From the NCBI GenBank assembly GCA_036172665.1, contig CM069872.1:46052101-46116100 (forward strand): a DNA stretch of 64,000 nucleotides. The letters run 5' to 3'. A program made the translations under genes and the position numbers. This stretch comes from Prosopocoilus inquinatus. Lineage: Eukaryota; Arthropoda; Insecta; Coleoptera; Lucanidae. Shown here one piece after another: positions 1 to 11,473 of the stretch. Under the pieces are notes generated by a model. The model saw nothing but the letters and a program-made list of their open reading frames with translations. It had not been told where the DNA came from and did not search any database. Within the stretch, counting starts at the first letter, position 1. Each line of letters begins with the position of its first letter.

Positions 1-313
1 AGGGCACTGCCAGTCGAATTTTCCCTCACTTTTTCACTTCGGGAGGTGATTTCATGATCCGTCAGTGGAGTTTTGCACCTCTTTTGCTGACATGGCAAGT
101 TTGGCAATGCAAAATTCTAAAGGCTTATAGTTTATGTCTGGTGCGTGATGTCTAACAGATATTTTCATAATAATTTGAGATATTGTTTATGTATGCGAGA
201 GTCGCAAGTGTGAACGAAAGTTTTTATTTCATACTGGAATTAGCACTGAACCCAATTTCCGTACACATCAATCCGAATTTTTACACAGGGAATAAGACCA
301 GCTTTATTAAAAA

Positions 314-528
314 GTCGCCGGAACGGTCCAAGTGGTAACGGACTGGCCTTGAAATCCAAAGATCGTTGATTTGGACACCGCTCGAGATATTCCTCAGGGG
401 TGGTGGTTATTCACTTTGGATACCCTTCAGCGTCACAAAAAAATACACTCCTGCTCCTGAGGTCCTGACAAGTCTATGACTTAGGACCTCGTTGAGCAAA
501 AAACCACAGATAAAATACAAAAAAAAAG
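314..528 (+). mobile_element. tRNA-derived SINE
   Basis: A tRNA-like head (about 316-390) shows an A box around GGTCCAAGTGGTAACGG, an anticodon-arm-like CCTTGAAATCC and a B-box-like ATCGTTGATTTGGACACC. An unrelated body of about 130 bp follows, with a near-palindromic GAGGTCCTGAC...ACTTAGGACCTCG. It ends in an A-rich tail (about 498-528) with ATAAAATAC. The head does not fold into a complete tRNA with matching acceptor strands. The B box is degenerate, so this is an old copy. Confidence 0.6.
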
Positions 529-2445
529 AATGATTGGGGTTGTACTATTAATAATAGAAAGGTTGAGTGGACGATCTAGCAAAATATTTGAAAAAATACA
601 GTCTAGTTATCTAAGCTTGTTTCTTGACACAATCTATAATTTTTATCGTGATAATTCCTGCGACAGATATTTGTATAATTCAATCAACGACGGAAGCGTT
701 TGCTTACATGGATAACTAGAGTGCAAACTAGAGTGATTAAACGTTCGTTATAATCAAAAGTGCAGAAGGTACAGAAGTTGTAAATGCACATGTGTATTGT
801 TTGTAAATGTTTATTCCTTGACTTTTATTTCGTATTTCTGCTAAAGGAAACTTATAATATTTGATATTTGTTAGGTTTAACTATTTGTTTCAAAGTCGAC
901 ACGTTCGTTTTAAAATAGAGTGAGCAGGGTGAATAAAGAATGGCTGTAAAGCAAACTTTGAAAAATAAAGCCGGCGAGAGAAATAATTTACTTGGTTTAC
1001 GACTGTCAGGGGTTAAAAGCAAGGTTATAATGTTTTCATTCTATAAAAGAATGAAAAATTAACAAAAGAAAATCGCCCTCCTTTTATGACCTACAAACAA
1101 ATAATAACCAGCAATTTGAGTTAGTCCGGGGTTGAATTTCATTACCGCATTGTGCAATTGGCCGTTCTGTTACTAGTGATACAGTCTAGCATGATTTCGC
1201 TTTTTGCGAGCACAGCATTACGATTTCTTTTATGGCCAGCTGTAATTAGCACTTTTTCGCGGCTGACTGAGATCCAGGAAAAGCTGCTGCAGTAGTAATA
1301 TCCACCCTCATTCTTTGTAACACATCATATTGATCGCTGGTCCGTGAGAATGTAGGGACACGACAACACCGTATTTAGCAACATTGTCCTTTTGCTGAAT
1401 GACGAAAAGTAAACCTCAAATGATAATAAAAGAAATTGGGGCGTAAAAATTTTCAGGGCGTTTTTTTTCCGGTACCAACCCACTGCTACGTGATCTGACT
1501 TCTTGTCTAAATTATAATCCGCGATTGTCTCTCAAACCAGAAGAAAATATCTCCGGAAAATATTAACGACGAATTAGGCCGGAAATTACTTTGAATTCAA
1601 TTGAACAACCCCTTCCGGAGAATTATTAATTTCTGTTTAAGGCTGAAGCGTTGGTTTACTTAATTAAAAACCCGACAAGAATATTTAGATCGAACGGCGT
1701 TGGAGCAGATGCGGCGGCGTCCTTGATGAGAATTTGATACGTCGATAAGGGCTGCATCCTATTTAAATGTCTCTGCTTTGACGGTCGTTAGGGGGGGTTA
1801 TTTGTTAAACTTGATACGCAGTCAAAAAAATCCACTCGTTTTTTTTTCTCCAAATGTCGTTAGCTTTGAACTTTTGTATTCCCAAGGTGGAAGTAATTTA
1901 ATTCGAAAATAATATGAAACATAGGTATGACTTACAAATAAAACAAAGTCAACCAATAATTTTCCTTATTCAATAATAGAAATTCTCAAAATTGGATGGT
2001 TATAATAAATTAAATTATTATTATTCTCATTATTTAAAAAGGTAATCTTCAATTTGTACAGGGTTTTTTTTATGTAAACTGTTCTTTAAAAGTTTTCATG
2101 AGTAAGTTTAGATAAAAATTGGAAACGTATAGAGCAGAAATACCTACTATAAAATGAAGTACTGAAATAAAATATTAATTTTTAGTCACGTTCGGTTACA
2201 TCGGATGTTGCTATTAACTTATAACTATTTTTAATGGCAATTTATATTTATTGTTACGTTTAAAAAAATGAAGAGTTTAGATGCTTAAACACATTTTGGA
2301 GATATAAAAAGAACAGCAACTACTATTAAAGCAATTTTAATGGTAATAACTAATATGGTTGCTTGGTTGTCTTGGCGATCGACAATTTGTTAATATTTTC
2401 TTGTCACATTATATAAAGCGGGATACCAGTTGCATTAAATTTCTT
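529..2445. other. AT-rich intronic DNA, no recognised feature
   Basis: Stop codons are dense in all frames. A GC-richer patch near 1660-1760 (GGCGTTGGAGCAGATGCGGC) is the only compositional change. I see no gene, RNA or clear repeat. Confidence 0.5.
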
Positions 2446-2702
2446 TTTAAATTTTGTTGCAAATCGTTTTTGATTGCAGTGTATCCCCGAGCATTCTCTG
2501 TACAACTGTTTCAGCCCTATTTGCGACTTCATCAGCAGAAGCGATTTGCAACAAAATTTTTAAAAACTTTTATTATGCTTTGACAGCAAGCATGGCCGCC
2601 TTGTATGGTATGACTTATTATGCAGCAAACTGGCTTCAATTTGTCAATCCTAATGCAATGTCAGGTAAAAAAGCGATCGTGGGATGTTGCTGTTTGTGCT
2701 TT
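2446..2702 (-). mobile_element. Hammerhead-bearing short retroposon, copy 1
   Basis: This is the longest member of a family with at least five copies in the window. Shared blocks in + orientation are TTGTTGCAAATCGTTTTTG, ATTGCAGTG, TTTGACAGCAAGCATGGC, CTTCAATTTGTC, TGCAATGTCAGG and AAGCGATCGT. The hammerhead motif lies between two perfect 18-bp inverted arms (2449-2466 and 2542-2559). No clear target-site duplication is visible, which suggests an older copy or a nested history. Open frames across this block are incidental. Sense is given as the strand on which the ribozyme reads. Confidence 0.75.
2496..2540 (-). ncRNA. Type I hammerhead ribozyme motif
   Basis: Reading the minus strand from 2540: stem I 5' strand TTCTG, core CTGATGA (2535-2529), stem II AGTC...GGCT (A-U, G-C, U-G, C-G) with an A-rich loop, core GAA (2512-2510), short stem III ACA/TGT (2509-2502), cleavage-site nucleotide A after GU (2501), then stem I 3' strand CAGAG. 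Stem I pairs five bases (one G-U). Every invariant core position of the hammerhead (CUGANGA, GAA, A-U closing stem III, UH) is present. The stem III strand is nearly self-complementary, as in the minimal hammerheads of Penelope elements and retrozymes. Self-cleavage is predicted, not shown. Confidence 0.7.
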
Positions 2703-3669
2703 TCTTTACATTGAGTGAATATTTTGCAACATCGCTCGTAAATACAAAGTAAATATACCAAAGGATGTATTAAACCTTTGACCTGATCGAAAAATTTTAA
2801 ACAACTTTTGGCTTAACACTTTATGCTCATGGGGTTCTTAATAATTAACGCCTCAACTACAGTATCAGCTGTCGCAAATAACATCGCCTCAATAATAACT
2901 GTAATACTGACTTGACTTTAAAAATAAGCGAGTTCATAGCGACGAAAAATAGTTTTTTTTTGAACTACCTCCGCTCTGCAAATATTTTCAACTTATACCT
3001 AAACTCTCCATTGAAAACTTTTAATGAACGGTTTAGGAAGTCGTCTAACATTGTATACGTACTCTCGTATGTTTGTCGATGCAAGTAAACAGCGTCACGA
3101 AAACGTGATAACCTTGAATCTGGGTGGAATAATACAGGGTGTCCCAAACTTTTGTAAAAGCGCGAAAATGCTTCTTTAAACACATTTTATCAATATCTTA
3201 ACAAAAGTTGTGTAGGTTCTCATTACGCGTAATTTAAAATTATTTTCAAATACATCGGTGATTCATTTGATACTATAAATAAGTTACAAACTAAGGTTAT
3301 CATTTTTTAAATGGAAGATTAGATATTTTATTGCAGTTTAGCCTTTGAAGATGATAAAAAAGACATGACATTATATTTAATAATTTTTTTAGTATTTACC
3401 GAGTTAATTTTCAACCAAAAAAGTGATAGTCTGTTGACACATGATGAAAGTTATTATATAATATTAGATACTGCTCATACATAGAAGTAAATTGAAGAAA
3501 AATTTGTTGACTTGTAACGAAAAATTCCTGAAACTTTTCTCCTCCAAGTAGCGTTTTAATTTCCTCCATACGTTATGAGGAAATTCGATATAAAAGATCT
3601 TAAAATTATCGCTCGATCGAAAGCCATACAACAGAAACATGACTCACTATTTTGTAAACTGTTTTGTAT
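2703..3669. other. AT-rich DNA with a possible transposon end
   Basis: No gene is seen. CAGGGTGTCCCAAACTT at about 3136 resembles the ends of insect DNA elements that begin CAGGGTG. No matching inverted partner was found nearby, so it is only a possible terminal fragment. Confidence 0.35.
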
Positions 3670-3907
3670 GTAGTTAATAAGAAATTTTGTGCAAATCGTT
3701 TTTGATTGCAGTGAGAACCTCGAGCAGCCTCTGAACAGCTGTTAGTTTTTCTAAAATCTTTCATTATGCTTTGACAGCAAGCATGGCCGCCTTGCATGGG
3801 GGACTCATTAGGAGCAAATCCCGCTTCAATTTGTCTATCCTACTGCAATGTTAGGTCAAAAAGCGATAGTAAGATGTCGCTATTTTATATGTTCGTAGTT
3901 AATAAGA
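3670..3907 (-). mobile_element. Hammerhead-family retroposon, copy 2, with 13-bp TSD
   Basis: A 212-bp insert (3683-3894) is bounded by exact 13-bp direct repeats GTAGTTAATAAGA at 3670-3682 and 3895-3907. It shares the family blocks with copy 1, but the 5' half of the hammerhead is missing. What remains on the minus strand is the self-complementary stem III ACAGCTGT, then T and CAGAGG, the stem I 3' strand. The exact duplication shows a real insertion event rather than segmental duplication. Confidence 0.8.
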
Positions 3908-5181
3908 GTAAAATATGATCAAAAAACGTAGAAAATTACAGCTTTTTTAATGTAAAAAGAGTCGAAATATTGAGCACAAGATGTAGTTCATGAACGAATC
4001 AGTAAGATATTGAATTTCAAATAAAATTTAATGCGCAGAATTCATCTTTCCGTCTTACCTATTTCTTACTTATTTCGCGAGCCATTTTAAATGCAGCAGG
4101 AGAACAACGCAAACTAAATACGTTAGTCTTAAAACCTAATTCGTTATCGTTGTATGAAGTCTGAATATTAAGCGGTAAATTTTGAATATGGTAAATTTTT
4201 ACCTCGCCATATTTTCAGCGCGCTTCGTGTTTATTAAAATTCCGCCTGGTAAGCGGCGAAGTTAATTAAACAGCTAAACGCAATGCGCAGTTTACCCAAA
4301 CGATTCTTTTCCTCATACTTTAGAAGTCATAACGTAAATAACGTTAAAGTTTTATTTCCGCGCAGTATCTGGTATAAAGGAATTTCAGAGGCATCCAACC
4401 AGAGACACCGAAATAACTTTTCATTGGGAATGAAACGGGGGAGTATTTCAGTAAGGACGCTGTTGCTTCAGACTTTAGGGTGGGGAATATTCACATGTAA
4501 TAGTGATGATAACGTTGCAAATCCAGCATCAAAGATGCGCGACCACTTATGAGGCTCTCACTATATTCGTTTATTTTATGTTGGAGCTTGCTGTACCTAC
4601 TAAAAATCAAAATTTAAATGAACTAAAAAATCATGTTAATTTAAAAATATAAATTGTGTTAAAGTGTGCGGACTTAATGAAATGGTTAAGCAAATAGTAC
4701 GAGTATGCAATTGGAATAAGTTTCGCGTTACATGTTTGAAATTCATAACATATATACACGGAACATTCCCTTTGAATCAAAGCTCTCTGTTTAACTTCAA
4801 GTAAAACTGTTCGCATGCCTTCAGGCTTCCGAAATCCAAGGAGAGATTCGTACTCTCTCTGGAATGACAAATTGGACATTGAGAAAATCCAGACAAATCC
4901 CGTAATGCCTCACGCGACATGGAAATAAGTATGGAAAAAATTTGACCCGAGCAGGAGAGAAAGACGTGCTATCGATTCGTCGAAAAAGCAACTTGCGACA
5001 GTTGCGCAAAAAGAATGAAAAATGTATTTGTACGTGTTACAAAGCAGAACACCCGACACTCTGTAAAGATAATATGATTAAGATTTTTACTAGGATATTT
5101 AAAAACTGCCTTGCGCAAAGTGGTACGCGCGCTTTAAAATCATACATTCACTTGCAAAAGGAACGACTCGGAAATTATGAG
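3908..5181. other. Unassigned intronic DNA
   Basis: Short overlapping open frames on both strands between 4283 and 5223 have no recognisable domain, and I read them as chance. No repeat copy was recognised here. Confidence 0.4.
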
Positions 5182-5217
5182 GTCGTCAAGGACACAGCCA
5201 CAGCTGTCCTTGATGAC
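5182..5217. repeat. Hairpin with 13-bp arms
   Basis: GTCGTCAAGGACA (5182-5194) and TGTCCTTGATGAC (5205-5217) are inverted repeats with 12 of 13 bases paired around a 10-nt loop CAGCCACAGC. Confidence 0.6.
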
Positions 5218-6689
5218 GGATGACGCCGCGCTGGTGATGACGTGCCATAAAAAGCATTAAAATATATCTTCATTAAGCATTCCGGCGCAGATCTAAATTA
5301 TAATCATTACGTATGCATTAATTTATTAGTTGCAGGGAAAACGTGCTCGTAATAACGATGCACTGCTAGAATGAGGACAATTTAGGCATAATTTTTCAGT
5401 TAAATACAGCCAACAGCTTTCAACCGTTATTTTTATTTTACATTTTAATGAATATTTACATTCTCACAACTTTTAAAAACTTTTTCAAACCACTGCTTTA
5501 AGAATTTGTTGATTGAAATTTGTATTTACAGGGTGTAAACAAAATGTGGCACTGGACTCACGGAAAAGCCAAAATCGAAAAAAATATTACTGTCCAATTT
5601 GCTTTACCTTATCTTGAAAATACTTGAAAATGTGGTGGTCTGTATATGTATATAACTGAAAGCTGTAAAATAATAGACCATCCATTACGGTCATAATAAA
5701 AGATTGCGATCAGATTGTGATTGACCTAACTGTAAGACATGCGGACCCCCGTCCGGTTGAAAGGGGTTGAAAGACGGGTTTCAACGGGGATTGGACCCAC
5801 CTTTCAACTCCTTTTTGTCCACAATTCTTTTAAACAAACCGTACAAGTTTGGATCTCGATTCTTTTTGTGAGTAGCGTTTTCTGGTTGAGCTAAAAGCAG
5901 GAAATCGATTTCCAAATTATTTTCCACGAATGGCTCGAAAGGCGTCTACATATATTTTTGGAATTGTCGAAAATAATCCACTCTTTATCTCTTTCCCAGC
6001 TTACTTAATATATCTTTCATATAGTCATTCGAATAAAAATTTGAATCTTTAATTTAATTAACTAAATATATTCAACTATAATAGAAATTATCTTACAATA
6101 ACAAAGAGAATACCAACAAAGAATACGCGCAAAATTTAATTGATATTTTAACAATTAGCATAGAGTTGAAGTTAGAATATGAAAGAGAGAAGGGAGGAAC
6201 TACATAAATCAGTTTACCTTTCCAGAAAGTTTTGTTAACAAAGTGCCGTATTCTCATCTCATTTCCTGAATCGTCTGTAACTAAAGCCATGATTAAAATA
6301 ACATAAACAATACAGCTTTATGCGAATTTCATGAGTAAAAGAGTGAGAGATAATCTAATCACCGCGTTTCTAAATTAAAGACGAAGTAAGAATACAGGCC
6401 AATGATACTTTACTCAAATTTACCCTCACCGGTTACGGATGCTTCTTTCTTACACTTTATTTAAATTAAATCAGGAAAATTGAATGAATGAATTTTGAAA
6501 ACGATGAGGAATTTTTAAGACGCGTGTTACACCGATTAAGTCATACTTGGAACTCTCTCGAACTTTCTTCTCCAGTCGTATTTATTAGTACCTACTTAAC
6601 CAATAGGGATTGGACAGTTGCCACTTACGGCTTTCAGTGGAATTATTAAACAGTATATCATAAAGAATACATTCTTTAGTATAAGCGAT
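5218..6689. other. AT-rich intronic DNA with a small GC-rich hairpin
   Basis: Around 5755-5815 the repeated words TTGAAAGG, GTTGAAAGACGGG, TTTCAAC and CTTTCAACTCC form nested short inverted repeats in GC-richer sequence. No coding region was seen. Confidence 0.35.
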
Positions 6690-7227
6690 TGTTTTACGCA
6701 TATACAATCTGTCAGTTGTTAAGTTTGTTCCCCATTGACTTGCGTATATATATGTATTTTATGTCTAACACCAATAAAATTATTATTTTAAAATTAGAAA
6801 CTGTGTCACTGTGACTGTGCCTAGTTACATGATTGCTGAATAGGCGGCCAAACGAAAAGCGTCTTAGGGATAGCTTATGCGGCCAAATTTAATTTATTAA
6901 AACTTCAGTTACACCCGGATGCAGGTTCTCAGGATTTTTCTTCTTCTTTGCACGAGCAAGTCTGAGTGCCAAGTATGTGACGAGTCAAGAGCGTTCGAAA
7001 GTTTTGTGTGAATGTCAGCCTAATGAATCACGAATAGTGATTCGCATTGTTTTGATTTTCTGTGCTCCAGCAAATTCGCAATTTAAACTTCCTCCGCCGT
7101 ATTGATGGAGTTTTCATAAACTGTTATTGTTACGCATATACAATTTGTCAGTTGTTAAGCTTGTTCCCCATTGACTTGTGTATATAGGTATTTTATGTCT
7201 AACACCAATAAAATTATTATTATTACA
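6690..7227 (+). mobile_element. TRIM-like element: about 100-bp direct repeats flanking a 330-bp core
   Basis: Two direct repeats (6690-6787 and 7128-7227) share ACGCATATACAAT, TGTCAGTTGTTAAG, TTGTTCCCCATTGACTTG, a TATATA box, ATTTTATGTCTAACACC and the poly(A) signal AATAAAA. The second begins TGTTACGC and ends TTATTACA, as an LTR would. The core between them (6795-7123) recurs at 10534-10869. The layout (short terminal direct repeats with promoter and poly(A) signals, no coding capacity) fits a terminal-repeat retrotransposon in miniature. The alternative is two tandem, partly deleted LTRs. CTGGTGACGTGGAG follows the second repeat and could be the start of an internal region. No target duplication was identified. 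Confidence 0.5.
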
Positions 7228-10200
7228 ATCTGGTGACGTGGAGAGCTAAAGCTAGCTCCTGGATTTCGAAGAATTATCTTGCACCGGGAGCTGCATTAAT
7301 GCAACGTACGGAGCTTTCCAATGAGTCATCGTTGATTCGCGTTCTGCAAAGCAGTGCAATGCAAGCATGTTCTTTTCTTAACATGATGAGGCTCTAGTAT
7401 GATTTGAATTTCTAGGTACTTTTCAAGCTGATTAATGCTTTCGATGTATAATAAACTGGACCTGTTTAATTTTGTATTTCCTAAATTCTAATTCAAATGA
7501 ATCATGTTTCGATACGTGTTTTAATTTAAAAAAATGTCTTAATTAAGCAGAGTATACTAAGTTACACGAAAAATAATGATAAGAACCTAGATTCTTACAT
7601 TTCAATTCGAAATTTGTATTTTAAAAGCTTTAAGAAATTATAAACCGTATTGACTTCGGTGCGAAGATTAATTTTCCATGACGCATACGCTGTCCTCAAG
7701 ATTCTTACTTGGTTAGTGTTGTTGGGCGATCGATATAAATGACGTTAATTAATGAAACGTTTATTTGTTCACTCAGTTGACAAGTTTCAGTAAACTTAGT
7801 CATCTTCCTCAGAGCCTAAAATTTGATTAAAAACGTTGAAAATTTTGAAGAATTTTTACGTCTAAACATGTTGATTAAAAGTGTACATCTAAAATGATAG
7901 AATTAAGGCAAGCACTAAACGACACTACTTAAACTTGAAAGATATTTGAACCATACAACTTACAGGTGAAATATTAAAAGTAAATAGTAATTATTTTTTT
8001 TTAAATTTATTGAAGCACGTAAAAATACAAACAAAGAAAATCATTTTTGTGCATAGTTTCTTGACTAGAAAATACATTTTTCCGAACAGGTAATTTTTAA
8101 TTTTGGTATACATGTGGTATAATTATTCCCATCATATTCGATAACACCTTGAAGAAATAATGTCAAAGAATCTCAGAACAGAATATGTATGTTAGTTGTC
8201 TATGTTTGAACTTTGAGAGTACTGATAAGGTGAGACATTTGCGTTCTCCAAGTTTTCCTTTTTAGTGATTTTGAAATGTTTTATATTCGTCACTTTATTT
8301 GTTACGGATTATGAAATCAGTGTTATGAATAAAAATAAGAAAAACATAAATTATTCGTAAATCGAAACGCAAAGTCTTTACGTTTTAGGTTCAGACTTAT
8401 GTTTGATTAATGACTCGTACAATATTAAACTGAAGTGCAGTGGAAAGAGATCCTTAATCCGTAGTCTATAATTCACCGTTACATGCATAATTCATTTCCG
8501 TTTCAGAAATGAACTTCTTCTGCGGCAAATATGAAACAGATTATTTATTTCGGTGGCATCTTAACGGCGGCGTGCGGCGAAAGAAATAATAAAAATTCTC
8601 CGTGCCCCTGTATTTATTTATTTTACGTCTAGGATAAACGAAAGCTTAGAGAATTTCTCGGCCGAATTAAAAAGAAAAGAGAAGATCAAATAAAGTCCGG
8701 GAAATAAATAAAACAGCAGATAAGGGTTAGTACTATCCAAACGTTAAATTAAGGCGGCGGCGGTGGCGGCGGTATCGAATTAAATACTTCTTCGCCTGCT
8801 GCTGTTAAGGCGTAAGAAAAATGCGCGGGCATATTTATACGGCACTTGGAATTTAAATGCAGACAATTTAGATAAAAGCCTCCGTCTTCCTGTTAGAAAA
8901 GAACTTGATGTATTATTTGTATGGATGAATTTATTCTTATTAAGTTAACTTCTTAAAAGCATTTTACACGCGGAAGAATATTTTTAAATATCAAATATAA
9001 TTATTAATAGTAAATATTCTCACTAACTGAAGGATTTCCGGTAATTTCGTTAAAAAATATTACATTTTTAAGTTTTGGTAAAACAGTAAAAGAGAATACT
9101 CAAGAAAAGTGCAAGGTAGTTGTTCTGGTTATTTAAGGTTGCTTATGATTTTTTTCATTTTTCACAAAGCTATCAAACGATGGTGAGACGTTGATTATTT
9201 CCTTGTAATAAAGGAGGGTGGCGTTTTTCCTATAGTACACGATCCTTTTTTCCATATACTACATTTGATACATCTGTACAGAATAATATTTATTTTATTC
9301 TTTGCCTCTCATTGACCTAATAGCCCGAAAGATTATTCGCAATTTTTTTTTTATTAAATATATATTTTGATAAATAGTAAAAGTTCGTGTGATTTTCCTT
9401 CCTTCAAAATGTATAATAGTTTTAAAGTTTCACCTTACACAGTCATATTTTACAAACCTTTAGATTTGTTTAGACATGCTTAGGATGCAAAGTCACTATT
9501 GATACGATGTGAGTCGTAATGATATTTCAAAAAGTTTTACATTTGCACCCCATTTCCACAAGGAAGCCCATCTACAATCTTGCATATCTCACGAGAATCT
9601 TTTATGAGTCTCGCGTGCTTTTATTCTGTGCGAAACTTTGCCATATAACTGTTTATTCTCGTTAAAAATTAGAGACAGAATGGTGTGTATGTTCCACACT
9701 CCGAGGGGTTTCTATTTATTACAAAAATGACTTTAATGTAATTAAACTTTGGATTATATTATTTCATTTCAAAGTTCGCATGAGTTAAAAACATGGATTA
9801 CGAACAGAAAACTTTCGTTGCCACTGTTACAAATTCCTCTTTTTAACAACAGCAAAAAAATTGTACAAGCTAAACTTACTAATTATTATTTATAAAAGAA
9901 CAAGAGCAGGTTTGCGATTTTTAGGGCAGCTTCAGTGAAAATACGAGCACATCCACGATGTTAATCATTAGAGAGTTCCACTTCTAGTAAAACAGTAAAA
10001 GCTCGAGCAGATCCGCCTAGTATAAGAAAAAAGTATAAAACGTTTAAAAATTCAATGCGAAACACAAGCGTCACTCTGGGCAAACATTTTCAGGTATGTA
10101 AAACAAAGCTGCCAATCGCCATATATTTTTTAGATGAATAACTATTTCAATTAATTAATATAAATAAAACAATTTGAGAAATAAACAACAAAATTGATGA

Positions 10201-10330
10201 TGATTTTGTCCAAATCAACCTCTACAATTGTCATAAACAATAAAAAGGGTTTGCAGTCTAAACTCACAGGGTTTCATTCATAAAAATTGATGTTATTTCA
10301 CTAACAAAATTTTAGAAGACATAAATATCG
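7228..10330. other. AT-rich intronic DNA with one GC-richer island
   Basis: No gene or confident repeat. An island at about 8510-8840 holds a short GGC-rich tract (8752-8771, GGCGGCGGCGGTGGCGGCGG). It could be a conserved intronic element. Confidence 0.4.
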
Positions 10331-11473
10331 TATGCAGGTTGATTCATAATAAGTGTCCGACTCGTTAGGGACGTATTTACTAAGGTCAAGCAAATACCAA
10401 ATTGTAAAAAGCAAATTTATCAGAGTTACTTCGAAAATCAACCTCTTTTAAGTCCCAAATGGAAATTGTGTGAATAGCGCTGATAACTATTGGAATGTGA
10501 TGCGTAACTTATTTTTTAAAACTGTTTACGTTTTAGAAACTGTGTCACTGTGTCTGTGCCTAGTTACATGATTGATGAATAAGCGGCCATACGCAAAGCG
10601 TCTTAGGGATAGCTTATGCGGCTAAATTTAATTTATTAAAGCTTCAGTTACACCCGAATGCACATTTTCGGGATTTCTCTTTTCTTTTACACAAGCAAGT
10701 CTGAGTACCAAGTATGTTACGAGTCAAGAGCGTTCGAAAGTTTTGTGTGAATGTCAGCCTAATGAATCACGTACGCGGGACAGTGATTTGAATTGTTTTG
10801 ATTTTTCTGCTCCAGCAGAATTCGCAATTTAAAGTTCTTCAGCCGTATTAATGAAGCCATCATAAACTGAATTTTTCATTTGTAGTGATTGATTAAACCT
10901 AAGATTATCTTCACTTTAATTAGATTAATTATCTCACAAATGAAGCAATTGCAAAGACGTAAAACGCTGTGGCACGTTTATTTTAGAAAATCCTAAAGGG
11001 CAGCGGTTGGCATTAAGAGCAACTATTTTCTGTATTCCATCGTGGCACGTAATCTTAAAATGCACGAATTTTACTAAATTTCTGTGAATTCATACACGCA
11101 CGTTGACACGAACACCAACACGAACGGGAGTGCACCGACAAAGTTATTATAGTATCCCTATTTACGTCATAAAAAAATCAAGTTCAGTGTTTATGCAATT
11201 TTTCGACAGAGTCTTAAATAAGAACGTTTTACAGTTTCAGTTCGTATTTTGTTTTTCTTTTTTCTCAAGAGTCCATTGCTGTTGTGATGCATTCACCTAT
11301 TCCAGTGACCACCGACAAGTTTACATGCGAATGTTCAATCTATTCTATCCCGAAAACTATACAAGTTAGACCCCCCACCCCCCGCCTATGTCTGCAGTTA
11401 TTTGCTTAATTTGTTTTCTCGAGTACCATCTGTGGTTAACGGGTCGGACACTTATTTTCAATCACCCTGTATG
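10331..11473. mobile_element. DNA transposon with 27-bp TIRs and TATG duplication
   Basis: The terminal inverted repeats are CAGGTTGATTCATAATAAGT followed by GTCCGAC at the left (10335-10361), and GTCGGACACTTATTTTCAAT followed by CACCCTG at the right (11443-11469). They match at all but about four positions. TATG flanks both ends (10331-10334 and 11470-11473), a 4-bp target-site duplication. The element contains the dispersed core repeat at 10534-10869, which probably inserted into it. Internal words such as AAAATCAACCTC and TTTTACAGTTTCAGTTC recur in the shorter element at 40.2 kb. No transposase frame was recognised, so it is non-autonomous or decayed. Confidence 0.75.
10534..10869 (+). repeat. 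Second copy of the 330-bp dispersed repeat
   Basis: The sequence from TAGAAACTGTGTCACTGTG to CATAAACTG matches 6795-7123 in the same orientation, including GCGTCTTAGGGATAGCTTAT, GAGTCAAGAGCGTTCGAAAG and TGAATGTCAGCCTAATGAAT. The terminal direct repeats seen around the first copy are absent here. It sits inside the 1.1-kb transposon. Confidence 0.85.

Noticed and set aside
1..120. Edge sequence as the downstream GHxPPG exon
   Set aside because: The minus-strand translation contains SPPE, but no GH motif and an early stop.
2359..2714. Overlapping small frames as peptides
   Set aside because: They run through the hammerhead-family repeat, whose other copies do not preserve the frames.
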